Source: Streptomyces koelreuteriae
Lineage (GTDB): Bacteria; Actinomycetota; Actinomycetes; Streptomycetales; Streptomycetaceae
DNA length: 64,000 nucleotides
Direction of reading: 5' to 3'
NCBI RefSeq assembly: GCF_018604545.1
Contig: NZ_CP075896.1
Span: forward strand, 5,146,001 to 5,210,000
A program made the translations under genes and the position numbers. The notes beneath the pieces were generated by a model. That model saw nothing but the letters and a program-made list of their open reading frames with translations. It was not told where the DNA came from and did no database searches. This document shows positions 27,332 through 35,551 of the stretch, one piece after another. Every line of letters begins with the position of its first letter. Position 1 is the first letter of the stretch.

Positions 27332-27403
27332 AGGCCGTGGCGGGATTCGAACCCACGTAACTCGCTTTGCAGGCGAGCCCCTGAACCACTCGGGCACACG
27401 GCC
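27332..27403 (-). tRNA. tRNA-Cys(GCA)
   Basis: A full cloverleaf reads on the minus strand. The 7-bp acceptor stem is GGCCGTG/CACGGCC, the anticodon stem CTCGC/GCGAG has loop CTGCAAA with anticodon GCA (complement of 27368-27370), the T-loop is TTCGAAT, and the discriminator U73 is as expected for cysteine. 72 nt, no encoded CCA. Confidence 0.88.
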
Positions 27404-27424
27404 GTGATCAAGTCCGAACTTCGG

Positions 27425-27522
27425 CCGCCGTGGCGGGATTCGAACCCGCGTAACTCCCCGCGAGCGGAGCTCGCTAGTGGATGCAGCGCAGGCGAGCCCC
27501 TGAACCACTCGGGCACACGGCC
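27425..27522 (-). pseudogene. Abnormal second tRNA-Cys-like locus with expanded anticodon/variable region
   Basis: The 5' half (35 nt from the acceptor through CTCGCCTGC) and the T-arm side match the neighbouring tRNA-Cys. However, 33 nt replace the 7 nt AAAGCGA after the anticodon-loop position, making the locus 98 rather than 72 nt. The added sequence includes the palindrome GCGAGC-GGA-GCTCGC (27460-27474). The GCA anticodon is lost (CTGCGC...) and the first acceptor pair is a G-G mismatch. It is either a tRNA pseudogene, a tRNA carrying an insertion, or a class-II-like variant; a functional tRNA would need removal of the insert. Confidence 0.6.
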
Positions 27523-27714
27523 GTGTTCCAACTCGATGTCCTGACAGTAGGTCGGTGGGAAAGCCGTGCTCAAGGGGATCGGGTGGGTCGCAATGCGACT
27601 GCCATACGGTGTTCACAGAGCGGGGATCCGGCCAGGGGTGTACGACCAAGGTCGGGGGCGATCACCATCTCGGGACAGGGGGCAACCGGGCGGGTGGAAT
27701 TTACGCTGGCGGGC

Positions 27715-29163
27715 ATGACCGTCCCCAAGCCGAGTGAGTCAGAAGTCGTAGACGCCGCCGACGAACCCTCGTTCGCCGAGACGCGGGAGTCCGTGCTGGG
27801 GCGGGACTATCGGGCCTTGAGCGTCGGGATCGTTTCCGTTGTGCTGCTCATCGCCTTCGAGGCGACGGCCGTGGGGACGGCGATGCCGGTCGCGGCGCGG
27901 GAGCTGGACGGGGTGGCGCTGTACGCGTTCGCGTTCTCCGGGTACTTCACGACGAGTCTGTTCGGGATGGTGCTCGCGGGGCAGTGGTCCGATCGGCGGG
28001 GGCCGCTCGGGCCGTTGGCCGTGGGGATCTCCTCCTTCGGGGTCGGGCTGCTGCTGTCGGGGACGGCCGGGGTGATGTGGCTGTTCATCCTGGGGCGGGC
28101 CGTGCAGGGGCTCGGCGGTGGGCTGGTGATCGTCGCGCTGTACGTCGTCGTCGGACGGGCCTATCCGGAGCGGCTGCGGCCGGCGATCATGGCGGCGTTC
28201 GCGGCGAGCTGGGTCGTACCGTCGATCGTCGGTCCGCTCGCCGCCGGCACGGTGACGGAACAGCTGGGCTGGCGCTGGGTGTTCGTCGGGATCCCGATGC
28301 TCGTCGTCTTCCCGCTGGCGCTCGCGCTGCCGCAGATACGGCGCCGGGCCGCCGGTCCGGTCGGGGAGGCGGGCCCGACGTCCTTCGACCGACGGCGTAT
28401 CCGTCTCGCCCTGGCCATCTCCCTCGGCGCGGGGCTGCTCCAGTACGCCGCCCAGGACTTGCGTCTCCTCTCGCTCCTGCCGGGCGCCGCGGGCGTGGCC
28501 CTGCTGGTGCCCGCCGTGCTCGGGCTGTTGCCCAGGGGGACCTACCGGGCCGCCCGCGGGCTGCCGTCGGTCGTGCTGCTGCGCGGTGTCGCCGCGGGGT
28601 CCTTCATCGCCGCCGAGTCCTTCGTGCCGCTGATGCTGGTGACCCAGCGCGGGCTCAGTCCGACCCTGGCCGGGTTCTCGCTCGCCGCGGGCGGCGGGAC
28701 GTGGGCGCTGGGCTCATGGGTGCAGTCGCGGTCGCGGTTCGAGGCCTACCGGGAGCGGTTGACGACCGTCGGGATGCTGCTGGTGGCGGCGGCCATCGCC
28801 ACGGCGCCCAGTGTGCTGATCGACTCCGTGCCCGTCTGGACCGTCGCCGTCGCCTGGGCCTTCGGCTGCCTCGGCATGGGGCTCGTCATCTCCTCCACGA
28901 GCGTGCTCCTGCTCAAGCTCTCCGCCCCGGCGGAAGCCGGCTCCAACTCCGCCGCCCTGCAGATCTCCGACGGCCTCTCCAACGTCGTCCTGCTCTCCGC
29001 CGGTGGTGCCGCCTTCGCCGCGTTGGGTGGCGGCACGCTGAGCCATACGGCCGCGCACACCTCCTACGGTTCTCATCCGGCCGCCTTCGCCGCCGTGTTC
29101 CTGCCGATGGCGGGCGTGGCCTTGGTGGGGGCCTGGGTGACGACGCGGCTGCGGGAGCGGTGA
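27715..29163 (+). CDS. MFS transporter (drug exporter type)
   Basis: 482 residues with an acidic cytoplasmic N-terminus and about 14 hydrophobic segments. MFS signatures are GQWSDRRGPLGPL in the 2-3 loop and GRAVQGLGGGLVIVALYVVV in helix 4, as in multidrug exporters. Substrate unknown. TACGCT (27702-27707) lies 7 nt before ATG 27715 without a ribosome site, so the mRNA is probably leaderless. Confidence 0.82.
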   Translation: MTVPKPSESEVVDAADEPSFAETRESVLGRDYRALSVGIVSVVLLIAFEATAVGTAMPVAARELDGVALYAFAFSGYFTTSLFGMVLAGQWSDRRGPLGPLAVGISSFGVGLLLSGTAGVMWLFILGRAVQGLGGGLVIVALYVVVGRAYPERLRPAIMAAFAASWVVPSIVGPLAAGTVTEQLGWRWVFVGIPMLVVFPLALALPQIRRRAAGPVGEAGPTSFDRRRIRLALAISLGAGLLQYAAQDLRLLSLLPGAAGVALLVPAVLGLLPRGTYRAARGLPSVVLLRGVAAGSFIAAESFVPLMLVTQRGLSPTLAGFSLAAGGGTWALGSWVQSRSRFEAYRERLTTVGMLLVAAAIATAPSVLIDSVPVWTVAVAWAFGCLGMGLVISSTSVLLLKLSAPAEAGSNSAALQISDGLSNVVLLSAGGAAFAALGGGTLSHTAAHTSYGSHPAAFAAVFLPMAGVALVGAWVTTRLRER

Positions 29164-29254
29164 GGACCCCTTCGCGTGTCGGCTGTCGGGGCCGGGGCGG
29201 GCCGAGGCGTAATGCGTTCGCCGGTTCCCGGGTGCGCTCCCTATCGTCATCGGC

Positions 29255-29455
29255 ATGAGCGACCTCACCATCCCCCTCCCGCCGCACGTCCGGCAGGAGC
29301 TCGACGACCTCGCGGACGCCACCGGCCGTCTCCCCGAGGACATCGCGCTGGACGCCGTACTGCACCAGCTCGCGCGGGAGTCGTCGCCGGTGCGGGTCGC
29401 GGCGGAGTCGCTCGCCGGCGCGCACGCCGACCTGCTGCGGAGGCTCGGCGAATGA
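29255..29455 (+). CDS. RHH-type antitoxin (partner of Doc)
   Basis: 66 residues. A short beta-strand (LTIPLP) followed by two helices (VRQELDDLADATGR, PEDIALDAVLHQLAR) fits a ribbon-helix-helix DNA-binding antitoxin. The stop overlaps the toxin start (ATGA). TATCGT (29242-29247) lies 7 nt before ATG, suggesting a leaderless autoregulated mRNA. Confidence 0.7.
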   Translation: MSDLTIPLPPHVRQELDDLADATGRLPEDIALDAVLHQLARESSPVRVAAESLAGAHADLLRRLGE

Positions 29456-29874
29456 CCAGCCAGAGCAGCCAGAACAGGCAGGCCGGGCAGACCCGGCATC
29501 TCACCGTCGCGGAGGTCATGGCGATCGCCCGTATCGCCTTCGGCGGGCCGGGCGAGGGGCCCGCCCCCGAGGTCCGGGAGAGCGGGCTGTTCGTGTCCGC
29601 CGTGCACCGCCCGCGCGCCCGGATGTTCGGCACGGCGGCCTACGAAGACCTCTACGAGCAGGCGGCCGCGCTGCTGCACGCCATCGCCGCGAACCATCCC
29701 CTGGTCGACGGGAACAAGCGCACGGCCTGGCTGGCCGCCGCCACGTTCCTCGGTGTCAACGGCGTCGACCTCACCGGCTGCGACCAGGACGCCGCGTACG
29801 ACCTGGTCATCGATGTGGCCTCCGGGGACGAGAGCGACATCTCCGTCATCGCGGGGCGGTTGAGGGGGCTGTGA
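29452..29874 (+). CDS. Fic/Doc-family toxin
   Basis: 140 residues. The Fic active-site motif is HPLVDGNKR (82-90), in the order HxxxDGNxR expected for Doc (H-P-F/L-x-D-G-N-K-R). Doc enzymes phosphorylate elongation factor Tu, and other Fic proteins AMPylate. Overlaps the RHH antitoxin by 4 bp. The family usually pairs with Phd; pairing with an RHH protein is a known variation. The helicase gene begins 138 bp later under its own promoter. Confidence 0.82.
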   Translation: MTSQSSQNRQAGQTRHLTVAEVMAIARIAFGGPGEGPAPEVRESGLFVSAVHRPRARMFGTAAYEDLYEQAAALLHAIAANHPLVDGNKRTAWLAAATFLGVNGVDLTGCDQDAAYDLVIDVASGDESDISVIAGRLRGL

Positions 29875-29914
29875 CGTGGGTCCCACCCTTGGGTGGTCCG
29901 GGCTTGTCCGCGCG

Positions 29915-29941
29915 TTGACGGGCCCGGGCCGCCGGTAGGGT
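29915..29941 (+). promoter_or_regulatory. Promoter candidate for the helicase gene
   Basis: TTGACG (29915-29920), a 15-bp spacer and TAGGGT (29936-29941). The spacer is shorter than the usual 17-18. A leader hairpin CGAGCC-GTTT-GGCTCG follows at 29963-29978. Confidence 0.4.
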
Positions 29942-30012
29942 GGCCCGGTTGTCATACGTAGCCGAGCCGTTTGGCTCGCTCGGACGAGCCGCCCGACCCC
30001 CTTACGGAGACC

Positions 30013-31812
30013 GTGACTACCACCGCCGGCACCAGCACTGCCTCGCACCACCTCTCCCCGGCGTTCCCCGGCCGCGCCCCCTGGGGTACCGCCAGCAAGC
30101 TGCGCGCCTGGCAGGAGGGCGCGATGGAGAAGTACATCCAGGAGCAGCCGCGGGACTTCCTCGCGGTCGCCACCCCCGGCGCCGGCAAGACGACCTTCGC
30201 GCTGACGCTGGCGTCCTGGATGCTGCACCACCACGTCGTCCAGCAGGTCACCGTCGTCGCGCCCACCGAGCACCTCAAGAAGCAGTGGGCGGAGGCGGCC
30301 GCGCGGATCGGCATCAAGCTGGACCCCGAGTACAGCGCGGGGCCGCTCGGCAAGGAGTACCACGGGGTCGCCGTGACGTACGCCGGTGTCGGTGTGCGGC
30401 CCATGCTGCACCGCAACCGGGTCGAGCAGCGCAAGACCCTCGTCATCCTCGACGAGATCCACCATGCCGGTGACAGCAAGTCGTGGGGCGAGGCCTGTCT
30501 GGAGGCCTTCGAGCCCGCCACCCGACGGCTCGCCCTGACCGGTACGCCCTTCCGGTCGGACACCAACCCCATCCCCTTCGTGACGTACGAGGAGGGCAAC
30601 GACGGGATCCGGCGGTCCGCCGCCGACTACACCTACGGCTACGGCAACGCCCTCGCCGACAACGTCGTGCGGCCCGTCATCTTCCTCTCCTACAGCGGCA
30701 ACATGCGCTGGCGCACCAAGGCCGGTGACGAGATCGCGGCGCGGCTGGGCGAGCCGATGACCAAGGACGCCATCAGCCAGGCCTGGCGTACCGCCCTCGA
30801 TCCGCGCGGCGAGTGGATGCCCTCCGTGCTGCGCGCCGCCGACCAGCGGCTGACCGAGGTGCGCAAGGCCATCCCGGACGCGGGCGCGCTCGTCATCGCC
30901 GCGGACCAGGACTCCGCGCGCGCCTACGCCAAGCTGATCCGTGAGATCACCGGCAGCAAGGCCACGGTCGTGCTCTCCGACGACACCGGGGCCTCGAAGA
31001 ACATCGACGACTTCAGCGCGAGCACCGATCGGTGGATGGTCGCGGTGCGGATGGTGTCCGAGGGTGTCGACGTGCCGCGGCTCGCGGTCGGCGTGTACGC
31101 CACCACCATCTCGACGCCCCTCTTCTTCGCCCAGGCCGTCGGCCGTTTCGTACGGTCCCGGCGGCGCGGCGAGACGGCGTCCGTGTTCCTGCCGACCGTG
31201 CCCGACCTGCTCTCCTTCGCCAACGAGATGGAGCGCGAGCGCGACCACGTCCTCGACAAGCCCAAGAAGCAGGGCGAGGAGGACCCCTACGCCGAGTCCG
31301 AGAAGGAGATGGACGAGGCGAACAGGGAGCAGGACGAGGACACCGGCGAGCAGGAGCAGTTCTCCTTCGAGGCGCTGGAGTCCGAGGCCGTCTTCGACCG
31401 GGTCATGTACAACGGCGCCGAGTTCGGCATGCAGGCCCACCCGGGCAGCGAGGAGGAGCAGGACTACCTCGGGATCCCGGGGCTGCTCGAGCCCGACCAG
31501 GTCCAGCTGCTGCTCCAGAAGCGGCAGGCCCGGCAGATCGCGCACAGCCGCAAGAAGCCGGACGAGGAGGCCGACCTGCTCGAAATGCCCGCCGAGCGGC
31601 GGCCGGTGGTCTCCCACAAGGAGATGATGGAGCTGCGGCGGCAGCTCAACGGGCTGGTCGGCGCGTACGTCCACCAGAGCGGCAAGCCGCACGGGGTCAT
31701 CCACACCGAGCTGCGGCGCGTGTGCGGGGGGCCTCCGGCGGCTGAGGCGACGGCGGGGCAGTTGCGGCAGCGGATCGCCAAGGTGCAGGAGTGGGCGACC
31801 CGGATGAAGTGA
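30013..31812 (+). CDS. DEAD/DEAH-box helicase (superfamily 2)
   Basis: About 599 residues from GTG 30013 (GGAG upstream; a TTG at 29971 is in frame). SF2 motifs include TPGAGKTTF (motif I), VVAPTEHLKKQW (Ia), ILDEIHHAGD (II), LALTGTPFRSD (III) and the C-terminal VRMVSEGVDVP / FFAQAVGRFVRSRRR (V, VI). A highly charged Glu-rich insert follows (~420-450). The nucleic-acid substrate is unknown. Similar stand-alone proteins are conserved in streptomycetes. Confidence 0.85.
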   Translation: MTTTAGTSTASHHLSPAFPGRAPWGTASKLRAWQEGAMEKYIQEQPRDFLAVATPGAGKTTFALTLASWMLHHHVVQQVTVVAPTEHLKKQWAEAAARIGIKLDPEYSAGPLGKEYHGVAVTYAGVGVRPMLHRNRVEQRKTLVILDEIHHAGDSKSWGEACLEAFEPATRRLALTGTPFRSDTNPIPFVTYEEGNDGIRRSAADYTYGYGNALADNVVRPVIFLSYSGNMRWRTKAGDEIAARLGEPMTKDAISQAWRTALDPRGEWMPSVLRAADQRLTEVRKAIPDAGALVIAADQDSARAYAKLIREITGSKATVVLSDDTGASKNIDDFSASTDRWMVAVRMVSEGVDVPRLAVGVYATTISTPLFFAQAVGRFVRSRRRGETASVFLPTVPDLLSFANEMERERDHVLDKPKKQGEEDPYAESEKEMDEANREQDEDTGEQEQFSFEALESEAVFDRVMYNGAEFGMQAHPGSEEEQDYLGIPGLLEPDQVQLLLQKRQARQIAHSRKKPDEEADLLEMPAERRPVVSHKEMMELRRQLNGLVGAYVHQSGKPHGVIHTELRRVCGGPPAAEATAGQLRQRIAKVQEWATRMK

Positions 31813-31821
31813 CGCCGGGTG

Positions 31822-31842
31822 GGGCCCCTCCCGTGGGGGCCC
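31822..31842 (+). terminator. Short GC hairpin after the helicase
   Basis: GGGCCCC (31822-31828) and GGGGCCC (31836-31842) with a 7-nt loop, 10 bp past the stop; no T-tract. Confidence 0.4.
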
Positions 31843-32115
31843 GCGTTGTACGTACTCGGGCAAACGGAGTCAGGTGCCCCTGGAACGTGCCCGGATTCTG
31901 GACGGAGCCTTCCGCTCAGCGAACCCGCCCCGCTACTGTCCGGCTACGCACACGCCCCGTGGCAGCGCCGCCGCGGAGCGCAGCCGTGAAGCGACGCGGT
32001 CCGGACTGGCCGGGCCGCCGGCCGATCGGCGGCCTCTGAAGCGCGTCGCCGACGGGACTCGGTGACGCACCAGCCGCCAGAGGGCCGCCGACCTCACCAC
32101 TAAGGAGTGGGCGTC
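31843..32115. promoter_or_regulatory. Intergenic region before the IclR gene
   Basis: Holds a 7-bp GC hairpin GGCCGCC/GGCGGCC near 32010-32035 and AAGGAG just before the IclR start. No gene or clear promoter is supported. Confidence 0.3.
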
Positions 32116-32757
32116 GTGACCGCGGAGACCTCTCAGACGCTCGACCGGGGACTGCGTGTCCTCAAGCTGCTCGCCGACACGGATCACGGGCTGACCGTGA
32201 CCGAGCTCTCCGTCCGGCTGGGCGTGAACCGGACCGTGGTGTACCGGTTGCTCGCCACTCTGGAACAGCATGCCCTCATACGTCGTGACCTGGGCGGACG
32301 TGCCCGCGTCGGGCTCGGTGTGCTGGGGCTGGGGCGGCAGGTCCATCCGCTGGTGCGGGAGGCCGCGATGCCGGCGCTGCGGTCGCTGGCCGAGGACATC
32401 GGCGCCACGGCCCACCTGACCCTGGTCGACGGGGCGGACGCGCTCGCCGTCGCCGTGGTGGAGCCGACCTGGACGGACTACCACGTCGCCTACCGGGCCG
32501 GATTCCGGCACGCCCTGGACCGGGGCGCGGCCGGCAAGGCGATCCTCGCGGCCCGGCAGCGCCCGACGGCGGACCCCGGCTACACCCTCACGCACGGCGA
32601 GCTGGAGGCCGGCGCCTGCGGGGCGGCGGCGCCGCTGCTGGGCGTGACGGGCGTCGAGGGCAGTGTGGGTGTGGTGATGCTGGCGGACGTGGTGCCGGAG
32701 CGGGTGGGGGAGCGGGTCGTCGAGGCGGCCCGGGAGGTCGCGGAGGCATTGCGCTGA
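32116..32757 (+). CDS. IclR-family transcriptional regulator
   Basis: 213 residues. The N-terminal winged helix is LDRGLRVLKLLADTDHGLTV, then TELSVRLGVNRTVVYRLLAT, and an IclR effector domain follows from ~75 (HPLVREAAMPALRSLAEDIG). GTG 32116 has AAGGAG 8 nt upstream. It is shorter than the usual 250 residues, the effector domain being trimmed at the end. No catabolic target gene is adjacent. Confidence 0.85.
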   Translation: MTAETSQTLDRGLRVLKLLADTDHGLTVTELSVRLGVNRTVVYRLLATLEQHALIRRDLGGRARVGLGVLGLGRQVHPLVREAAMPALRSLAEDIGATAHLTLVDGADALAVAVVEPTWTDYHVAYRAGFRHALDRGAAGKAILAARQRPTADPGYTLTHGELEAGACGAAAPLLGVTGVEGSVGVVMLADVVPERVGERVVEAAREVAEALR

Positions 32758-32760
32758 CCA

Positions 32761-32870
32761 CCGGCCCGTCCCCGGCCCGTCCTCGGCCCGTCCTCGGCCC
32801 GTCCTCGGCCCGTCCCCGGCCCCTCCCCGGCCCGCCCCGGGCAGGGTCCGGGCGGGGTCCGGGCAGGGTC
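32761..32870. repeat. Two arrays of 11-bp tandem repeats
   Basis: Seven near-identical copies of CCGGCCCGTCC (32761-32837) are followed by three copies of CGGGCAGGGTC (32838-32870), between the IclR stop and the S16 protease promoter. The units differ by 1-2 bases. It looks like a slippage-prone minisatellite. Confidence 0.85.
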
Positions 32871-32907
32871 CGGGTGACCTGATCCGGGCCGGATCGCACC
32901 CCCGCGT

Positions 32908-32913
32908 TAGATT
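32908..32913 (+). promoter_or_regulatory. -10 of a leaderless promoter for the S16 protease
   Basis: TAGATT ends 6 nt before GTG 32920, so transcription should begin at the start codon itself. Confidence 0.5.
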
Positions 32914-32919
32914 GATCCC

Positions 32920-33711
32920 GTGTTCTCTCGCCTCACGCGCCCCCGGGCCCTCGCCGTCTGTGCCCTGCCCGTCGCCGCCCTGCTCGCCACGGCGGTGTTC
33001 GCGCCGCTGCCGTTCTCGGTGGCGCAGCCGGGGATGACGGCGAACGTGCTCGGGGAGAACAAGGGCGCCGAGGTGATCACCATCTCCGGCGCACCGGCCC
33101 GGGACACCCGCGGGCAACTGCGCATGACGACCATCGAGGCGACCTCCCCGGACACCCGCGTCTCGCTCCCCGACGTCATCGACGGCTGGTTCCGCACCGA
33201 CCAGGCGGTCATGCCGCGCGACGCCGTCTATCCGAACGGGGACAGCGTCAAGGAGATCGAGCAGCACAACGAGGAGCAGATGAAGGAGTCCCAGGACGCG
33301 GCGACACAGGCCGCGCTGGGCTACCTCGGCCTCAACGCCAAGGACGTCGAGGTGAGCCTGAAGCTCGCCGACGTGGGCGGGCCCAGCGCGGGGCTGCTGT
33401 TCTCCCTCGGGATCATCGACAAGCTCGACGGCGACGGCAGCGACGGGGATCTCACGGGCGGCCGTGTCATCGCCGGTACGGGCACGATCGCCGAGGACGG
33501 GACGATCGGGGCGGTGGGGGGCGTCGCCCTCAAGACGCAGGCCGCGAAGCGTGACGGCGCGACCGTCTTCCTCGTCCCGAAGGCGGAGTGCGGGGATGCC
33601 CGTGCCGAGCTGCCGAAGGGCCTGCGGCTGATTCCGGTGACCACGCTGAAGAGCACGGTGAATTCGCTGGTGGCCCTGGAGACGGGGAAGGGGTCCGTAC
33701 CCAGCTGCTAG
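32920..33711 (+). CDS. S16 (Lon-like) serine protease, membrane-anchored
   Basis: 263 residues. One N-terminal membrane segment (~10-30) leads to an extracytoplasmic domain ending in a Lon-type proteolytic domain. Ser156 sits in GGPSAG and the dyad lysine is Lys205 in GGVALKTQAAKRDGATVF. It resembles the C-terminal half of YlbL-type PDZ-Lon proteins, but no PDZ domain is evident. The stop overlaps that of the convergent small gene. Confidence 0.82.
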   Translation: MFSRLTRPRALAVCALPVAALLATAVFAPLPFSVAQPGMTANVLGENKGAEVITISGAPARDTRGQLRMTTIEATSPDTRVSLPDVIDGWFRTDQAVMPRDAVYPNGDSVKEIEQHNEEQMKESQDAATQAALGYLGLNAKDVEVSLKLADVGGPSAGLLFSLGIIDKLDGDGSDGDLTGGRVIAGTGTIAEDGTIGAVGGVALKTQAAKRDGATVFLVPKAECGDARAELPKGLRLIPVTTLKSTVNSLVALETGKGSVPSC

Positions 33712-33902
33712 TGGGCTGCCGCCGGCCGGGTGGCGAGCCGTAACCCGACCTCTACGAGGGTCCAGCCGAGACGGGCCCGGAGGCGGTGGGCCTGCCGGGT
33801 TCTGAGGGGCCTCGGGGCCCCGGCCTCGGCGCGGAGTTCGGCGGCGCGGGTGTGGTGCAGGGCGAGGTGGATGTCGGGGTTCATCGGGTAGTGGCCTTTC
33901 AC
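33708..33902 (-). CDS. Small conserved protein coupled to the ArsR-type regulator
   Basis: 64 residues, basic (RLRARLGWTLVEVGLRLATR), with a MNPDIHLALHHTRAAELRAEA start region. GTG 33902 overlaps the regulator's stop (GTGA). This composition and position recur in actinobacteria. Function unknown; an inner MNPDIHL start at 33884 is possible. Confidence 0.6.
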   Translation of the reverse strand: MKGHYPMNPDIHLALHHTRAAELRAEAGAPRPLRTRQAHRLRARLGWTLVEVGLRLATRPAAAH

Positions 33903-34474
33903 CGCGTCGTCTGGCTGGGGAAGACGTGCGTGTGGACGCGCACCGTTTCCGCGTCCGGGGTGCCCTCGGGCAGGGGCTGATAGCTCTGGACCAGGTCGTG
34001 CATCTTGCCGATCAGCTCACGGGCGAGTTCAGGGGTGAGGCGCAGGCTGAAGTCGCTGAGATCGGTCGCGCCGTCCCACTCCTCGCCCCATTCGCTCGTG
34101 TTGCCGAGGTAGGTCGCGACCTCCCGCGTATGCACGTTCGCCAGCTCGTAGCGGAACAGGGCGACGGCTCCGCGTACGGCGGGGTCCGGGTCCTTGATCA
34201 GGGTCTCGTCGAGTTGGACGCCCCGGTCCACCGACTTCCACCAGCGCTCCCGTCCCTTGCCGCGCTCCGGGTCGTCCGCGACGAATCCGTGCGCCGCGAG
34301 CTGTCGCAGGTGGTAGCTGGTCGCGCCGCTCGACTCGCCCAATTTCCCCGCGAGTTGGGAGGCGGTAGCGGGTCCGCCGTGCCGCAGCGCGACCAGCAGC
34401 TGCATCCGCAGGGGATGAGCCAGGCCACGGAGGGAGCGGGCGTCGAGCAGCCGGGGAGCCGGTTTTTCAGACAT
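33899..34474 (-). CDS. ArsR-type winged-helix transcriptional regulator
   Basis: 191 residues. The HTH is LAHPLRMQLLVALRHGGPAT, then SQLAGKLGESSGATSYHLRQ and a wing (DPERGKGRERWWKSV). The C-terminal ~90 residues are an additional helical domain. No metal-binding cysteines typical of ArsR/SmtB, so it probably senses something else. A perfect 8-bp palindrome lies 16 bp upstream and suggests autoregulation. Confidence 0.82.
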   Translation of the reverse strand: MSEKPAPRLLDARSLRGLAHPLRMQLLVALRHGGPATASQLAGKLGESSGATSYHLRQLAAHGFVADDPERGKGRERWWKSVDRGVQLDETLIKDPDPAVRGAVALFRYELANVHTREVATYLGNTSEWGEEWDGATDLSDFSLRLTPELARELIGKMHDLVQSYQPLPEGTPDAETVRVHTHVFPSQTTR

Positions 34475-34490
34475 GCGTGCAAAGATAGCG

Positions 34491-34510
34491 TTGCAAAGCC
34501 TTCTTTGCAA
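34491..34510. promoter_or_regulatory. Palindromic operator of the ArsR-type regulator
   Basis: TTGCAAAG (34491-34498), 4-nt spacer, CTTTGCAA (34503-34510). A third TGCAAAG half-site lies at 34478-34484. Confidence 0.55.
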
Positions 34511-34537
34511 CGGAATCTTTGTAAGCCCTCGGGCACG

Positions 34538-35551
34538 TCACCCCTCCCTGACAAACCCCTCCTCCACCATCCAGTCCAACGCCACCTGGTGCGGATCCTC
34601 CCCGTCCACATCCACCTTCGCGTTCAGCCTCCGCGCCACCGCGTTGTCCAGCTTCGCCGTGACCGGATCAAGCACCTCCGCGATCGCCGGCCACTCCTTC
34701 AACGTCTTGGTGTTGATCATCGGAGCGGCGTTGTAGTTGGGGAAGAACTTCTTGTCGTCGTCCATCACGGCGAGGTTCATCGAGTTGATGCGCCCGTCGG
34801 TGGTGTACACCTCCCCGTACGTGCAACTCCCCTTCGCCGCCTGGGTGTAGATGATCCCCGTGTCCATCTGCGTGATGTCCTGGGCCGGTACGTCCATGCC
34901 GTACGCCTTCTGCATGCCCGGCAGCCCGTCCGCCCGGTTGGCGAACTCGACCTCCACGCACATCGACACCGCCGAGGGGTCGGACTTCGCCAGCTTCGCC
35001 ACGTCCGACAGGGTCTTCGTGCCGTACTTCTTCGCGTTCTCCTGGTTCATCGCCAGGGCGTACGTGTTGTTGAGCTCCGCGGGCTGAAGCCAGGTCACCC
35101 CGTTGCGGGCGTCGTCCTTCCGTACCGCTTCCCACTGCTCGCGCGGGTCGGGGATCGGCTTGCTGTTGCCGAGGTACGTGATCCAGGCCGTGCCCGTGTA
35201 CTCGTACCCGGCGTCCGCGTCGCCCTTGCGGACGGCCTCGCGGCTGCCGATGGAGCCCTGGATGCCGGTGCGGTCGATCACCTCCGCACCGGCCGCCTCG
35301 AACGCGATGCCCATGATCGAGCCGAGGATCAGCTGCTCGGTGAACGACTTCGACGTCACCGTGAGCTGCGCCCCCTTCAGCGGCTCACCCCGCCCGATCG
35401 ACCCCGGCTTCACGTCGTCGGTCATGGGGGATCCGCTGGTCAGCCCACAGCCGGAGGCCATCACCAGCAGCCCCACCACCAGCAGCTCCACCGCCGGCAG
35501 AGCTCGGACGCCCCGCAACCGCACCCCCACCCACCCGCACCGCCCCCTCAC
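34538..35551 (-). CDS. Glycine-betaine/proline-type ABC substrate-binding lipoprotein
   Basis: 337 residues. The signal peptide ends in the lipobox VMASGC. The mature domain is OpuAC-like (TVTSKSFTEQLILGSIMGIA, then EYTGTAWITYLGN and GRINSMNLAVMDDDKKFFPN), binding quaternary amines for osmoprotection. GTG 35551 overlaps the permease stop. Last gene of a four-gene operon. Confidence 0.87.
   Translation of the reverse strand: MRGRCGWVGVRLRGVRALPAVELLVVGLLVMASGCGLTSGSPMTDDVKPGSIGRGEPLKGAQLTVTSKSFTEQLILGSIMGIAFEAAGAEVIDRTGIQGSIGSREAVRKGDADAGYEYTGTAWITYLGNSKPIPDPREQWEAVRKDDARNGVTWLQPAELNNTYALAMNQENAKKYGTKTLSDVAKLAKSDPSAVSMCVEVEFANRADGLPGMQKAYGMDVPAQDITQMDTGIIYTQAAKGSCTYGEVYTTDGRINSMNLAVMDDDKKFFPNYNAAPMINTKTLKEWPAIAEVLDPVTAKLDNAVARRLNAKVDVDGEDPHQVALDWMVEEGFVREG

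Noticed and set aside
32761..32870. Possible CRISPR-like array
   Set aside because: Units are 11 bp and contiguous with no spacers; a simple tandem repeat.
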